Below, piece after piece: positions 62,266 through 64,000 of a DNA stretch of 64,000 nt. Below the pieces are notes generated by a model. It was given only the letters and a program-made list of their open reading frames with translations, searched no databases and was not told where the DNA came from. Made by a program: the position numbers and the translations under genes. The DNA comes from Monarcha castaneiventris obscurior (lineage: Eukaryota > Chordata > Aves > Passeriformes > Monarchidae): contig JAMPIT010000682.1 in assembly GCA_026261815.1 (NCBI GenBank), forward strand, positions 258,001-322,000, in the 5' to 3' direction. How positions within the stretch are numbered: position 1 is the first letter of the stretch; each line of letters begins with the position of its first letter.

Positions 62266-64000
62266 GTAAGTAATAAAGAAATTAAAATACCTGTACTATA
62301 CTCTAAAATTAGTCATCCTTGCATTGCTGAAGCACATTTGAATGATTTAGAATCATAAAGGATTTCAGGAGCCTGAACGGAAAGAAAATTATTTGTATTT
62401 TTATGTGGCCCTTGATGGTATTACAGGACTTGACTGAAGTACGAACCAGGTATTTTTAAAACCTAGGTATTATTTTAGCTTAGCCACAGAGATTTAGATG
62501 TGGTAGAGAACTATTAATGGAGAGTGAAAAGTTAATGCTGTTGCACATCAGAAGGCAAAATTGTGTCATCTGGCAACCTGAATAGAAATGGTTCATTACA
62601 ATGAAGCACCACAGGCAAGAGATTTCTTCAAGAAAAAGAAGAAGGAGAAAGGAAATGACTGAACAGAAGGAAAGGAGGTAGCAGAACATTGTCAAAAACA
62701 GCAATTCAGAAAAACAAGGTGGATTTACAGACAGTTTTGGCAAAATTGCTGTGCTCTTCCTGCCATATGGATTGGAATTGTTCCATCTGCCAAAGGCAGG
62801 ATCCAAAATAGGTTTTGTGCTGCTTCTTCATGGAGCAATGGTGCAAATGAAAAAAAAAAAAAGAAAAAGTGCTACAGGAAGTGAGAAATTACTCAGAGAA
62901 CTTTTCAAGATCCCATGGTCATGAAATACCCAAAGGTGGTTTAGGATCCTTTGCATATGCATTTGCCATCCTTTCCAGCCATGTGGAAAGGCCATCTTTC
63001 CCACACTGGCTTCTTGAAACCATGAGAAGAAGCCTGGAAAACCACTGGGAGTTTATTTATGTATTTCCTTAACTGGCTTTTAATGATGGTGTTAACATGC
63101 ACATTAATGCATGCAGGGGGCATGTAAAACACAGCAAAAACACTTAAATAATTTAAAAACGTGACAAAAATTATTTTTTTCTTAAATTCTCCGTGCAACT
63201 GTAGTGGGGAGAACTTAATTAAGCTAAGTCTTGCCTCTATTAAAAATGAAGTTCAGATCAAGGCATTACAGTAAATACAATTAACACTGCTACAGCACAG
63301 CAAATTATAGAGGAATAAACACATTTTGATTAATTCACCTTCATGTTATGCAAAAAAAAAATCTGTTTCCTCACTGGTTAATGATTAAGCTTTTCTATAA
63401 CAAAGAGCAGTAAATATATTAGAATATACATTAAAATATCCTATGTCTTTGTTTGTAATTGCACTTGAATGGTGTTCTTAATTTCTGTGGCATACTCTTT
63501 TTATCAAGAATGAAATTATGCACAAAATATGTATGTGGTGAATACAAACAGGAAAAAAAAACTTCACGTTGAACTCTCCTCAACCTTTCCTATGTGTTGA
63601 AGGCTGCATTACAGTTTTGAATGCTTTCATCTCTGTAAAGTGTGGAACTGTTTCTTCTTTATTATATTTTTCTCACCAAACACGTTATGTAAAAAAAATT
63701 TAATTCTCACAGCAAAGGTTCTGTCTTCACAGAAGCTTCATGACTGTCAACTATTTTTATCCCATCATTTTTGGATACAACAGGAAAGAAAACAGGACTT
63801 TCCCTTCTTCTGTCACCTTCTCCTGTAGGAAAAGGAAGCATTTTGTCCCATACCCAAGTCTGAGACCTCCCAAAGCTCTGAGCTCAGCTCAGTCCCCTTT
63901 TAGCAGGTAAAAGGGACTCCTCCTGAATGGGATTTGGTACAGGTATGCTGGGCTACCCTTCTTAATAGATGCTCTTGAAGATATTTACAACTGACTGCTC
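62266..64000. other. Unassigned sequence to window end
   Basis: Unique AT-rich DNA with short A-runs (62850-62863). No repeat or gene was recognised. Confidence 0.5.

Overview
The window looks like vertebrate nuclear DNA, and almost certainly avian. It is AT-rich and non-coding in character. It carries many copies of CR1, the main non-LTR retrotransposon of birds and other reptiles, several with the characteristic 3' end resembling ATTCTGTG. It also has several LTR pieces with TATA and AATAAA signals and many simple repeats. The abundance of solo LTRs would fit a songbird, but that is inference. I see no prokaryotic features, rRNA, CRISPR array or convincing tRNA. No complete protein-coding gene can be supported, so the window is best read as an intergenic desert or part of a very large intron.

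Layout. Positions 1-7300 are mostly unique sequence with one old CR1 (4220-4474), poly(A) runs, a (TA)n repeat and several coding-like fragments, all on the + strand. Positions 7300-11100 are the most complex part. A 165-bp inverted repeat (7612-7776 and 9148-9314, about 95% identical by eye) has arms about 1.4 kb apart; each arm carries an ATG, and in the right arm this opens a 139-codon frame with a signal-peptide-like start. Next come a + strand solo LTR (9551-10026) and a minus-strand endogenous-retrovirus remnant (10030-11100). Positions 14345-15607 are a CR1 copy holding a 10-unit GC-rich minisatellite. Positions 15608-31570 are mostly unique, with a possible 24-bp microexon (16541-16564), one CR1 (22405-22784) and a long polypyrimidine microsatellite (26990-27133).

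Positions 31571-36290 hold a minus-strand CR1 and then a + strand CR1 split by two separate solo LTRs (34558-35251 and 35600-36251), each with a 5-bp target duplication. Positions 36291-64000 are largely unique AT-rich DNA. They contain minus-strand CR1 copies (45987-46258, 50062-50645), + strand CR1 fragments (55775-55930, 61040-61195), an AT/GT microsatellite at 51.3 kb, homopolymer tracts and some possible regulatory blocks.

The longest open frames (335 codons at 14622-15629, 305 codons at 50028-50945) are products of GC-rich CR1 and minisatellite sequence, not genes. The features most worth checking are the inverted repeat with its possible first exon, the microexon with near-consensus splice sites, the pair of phase-compatible exon-like segments at 4584-4734 and 5392-5623, the CR1-borne minisatellite, and the CR1 with two nested LTRs.
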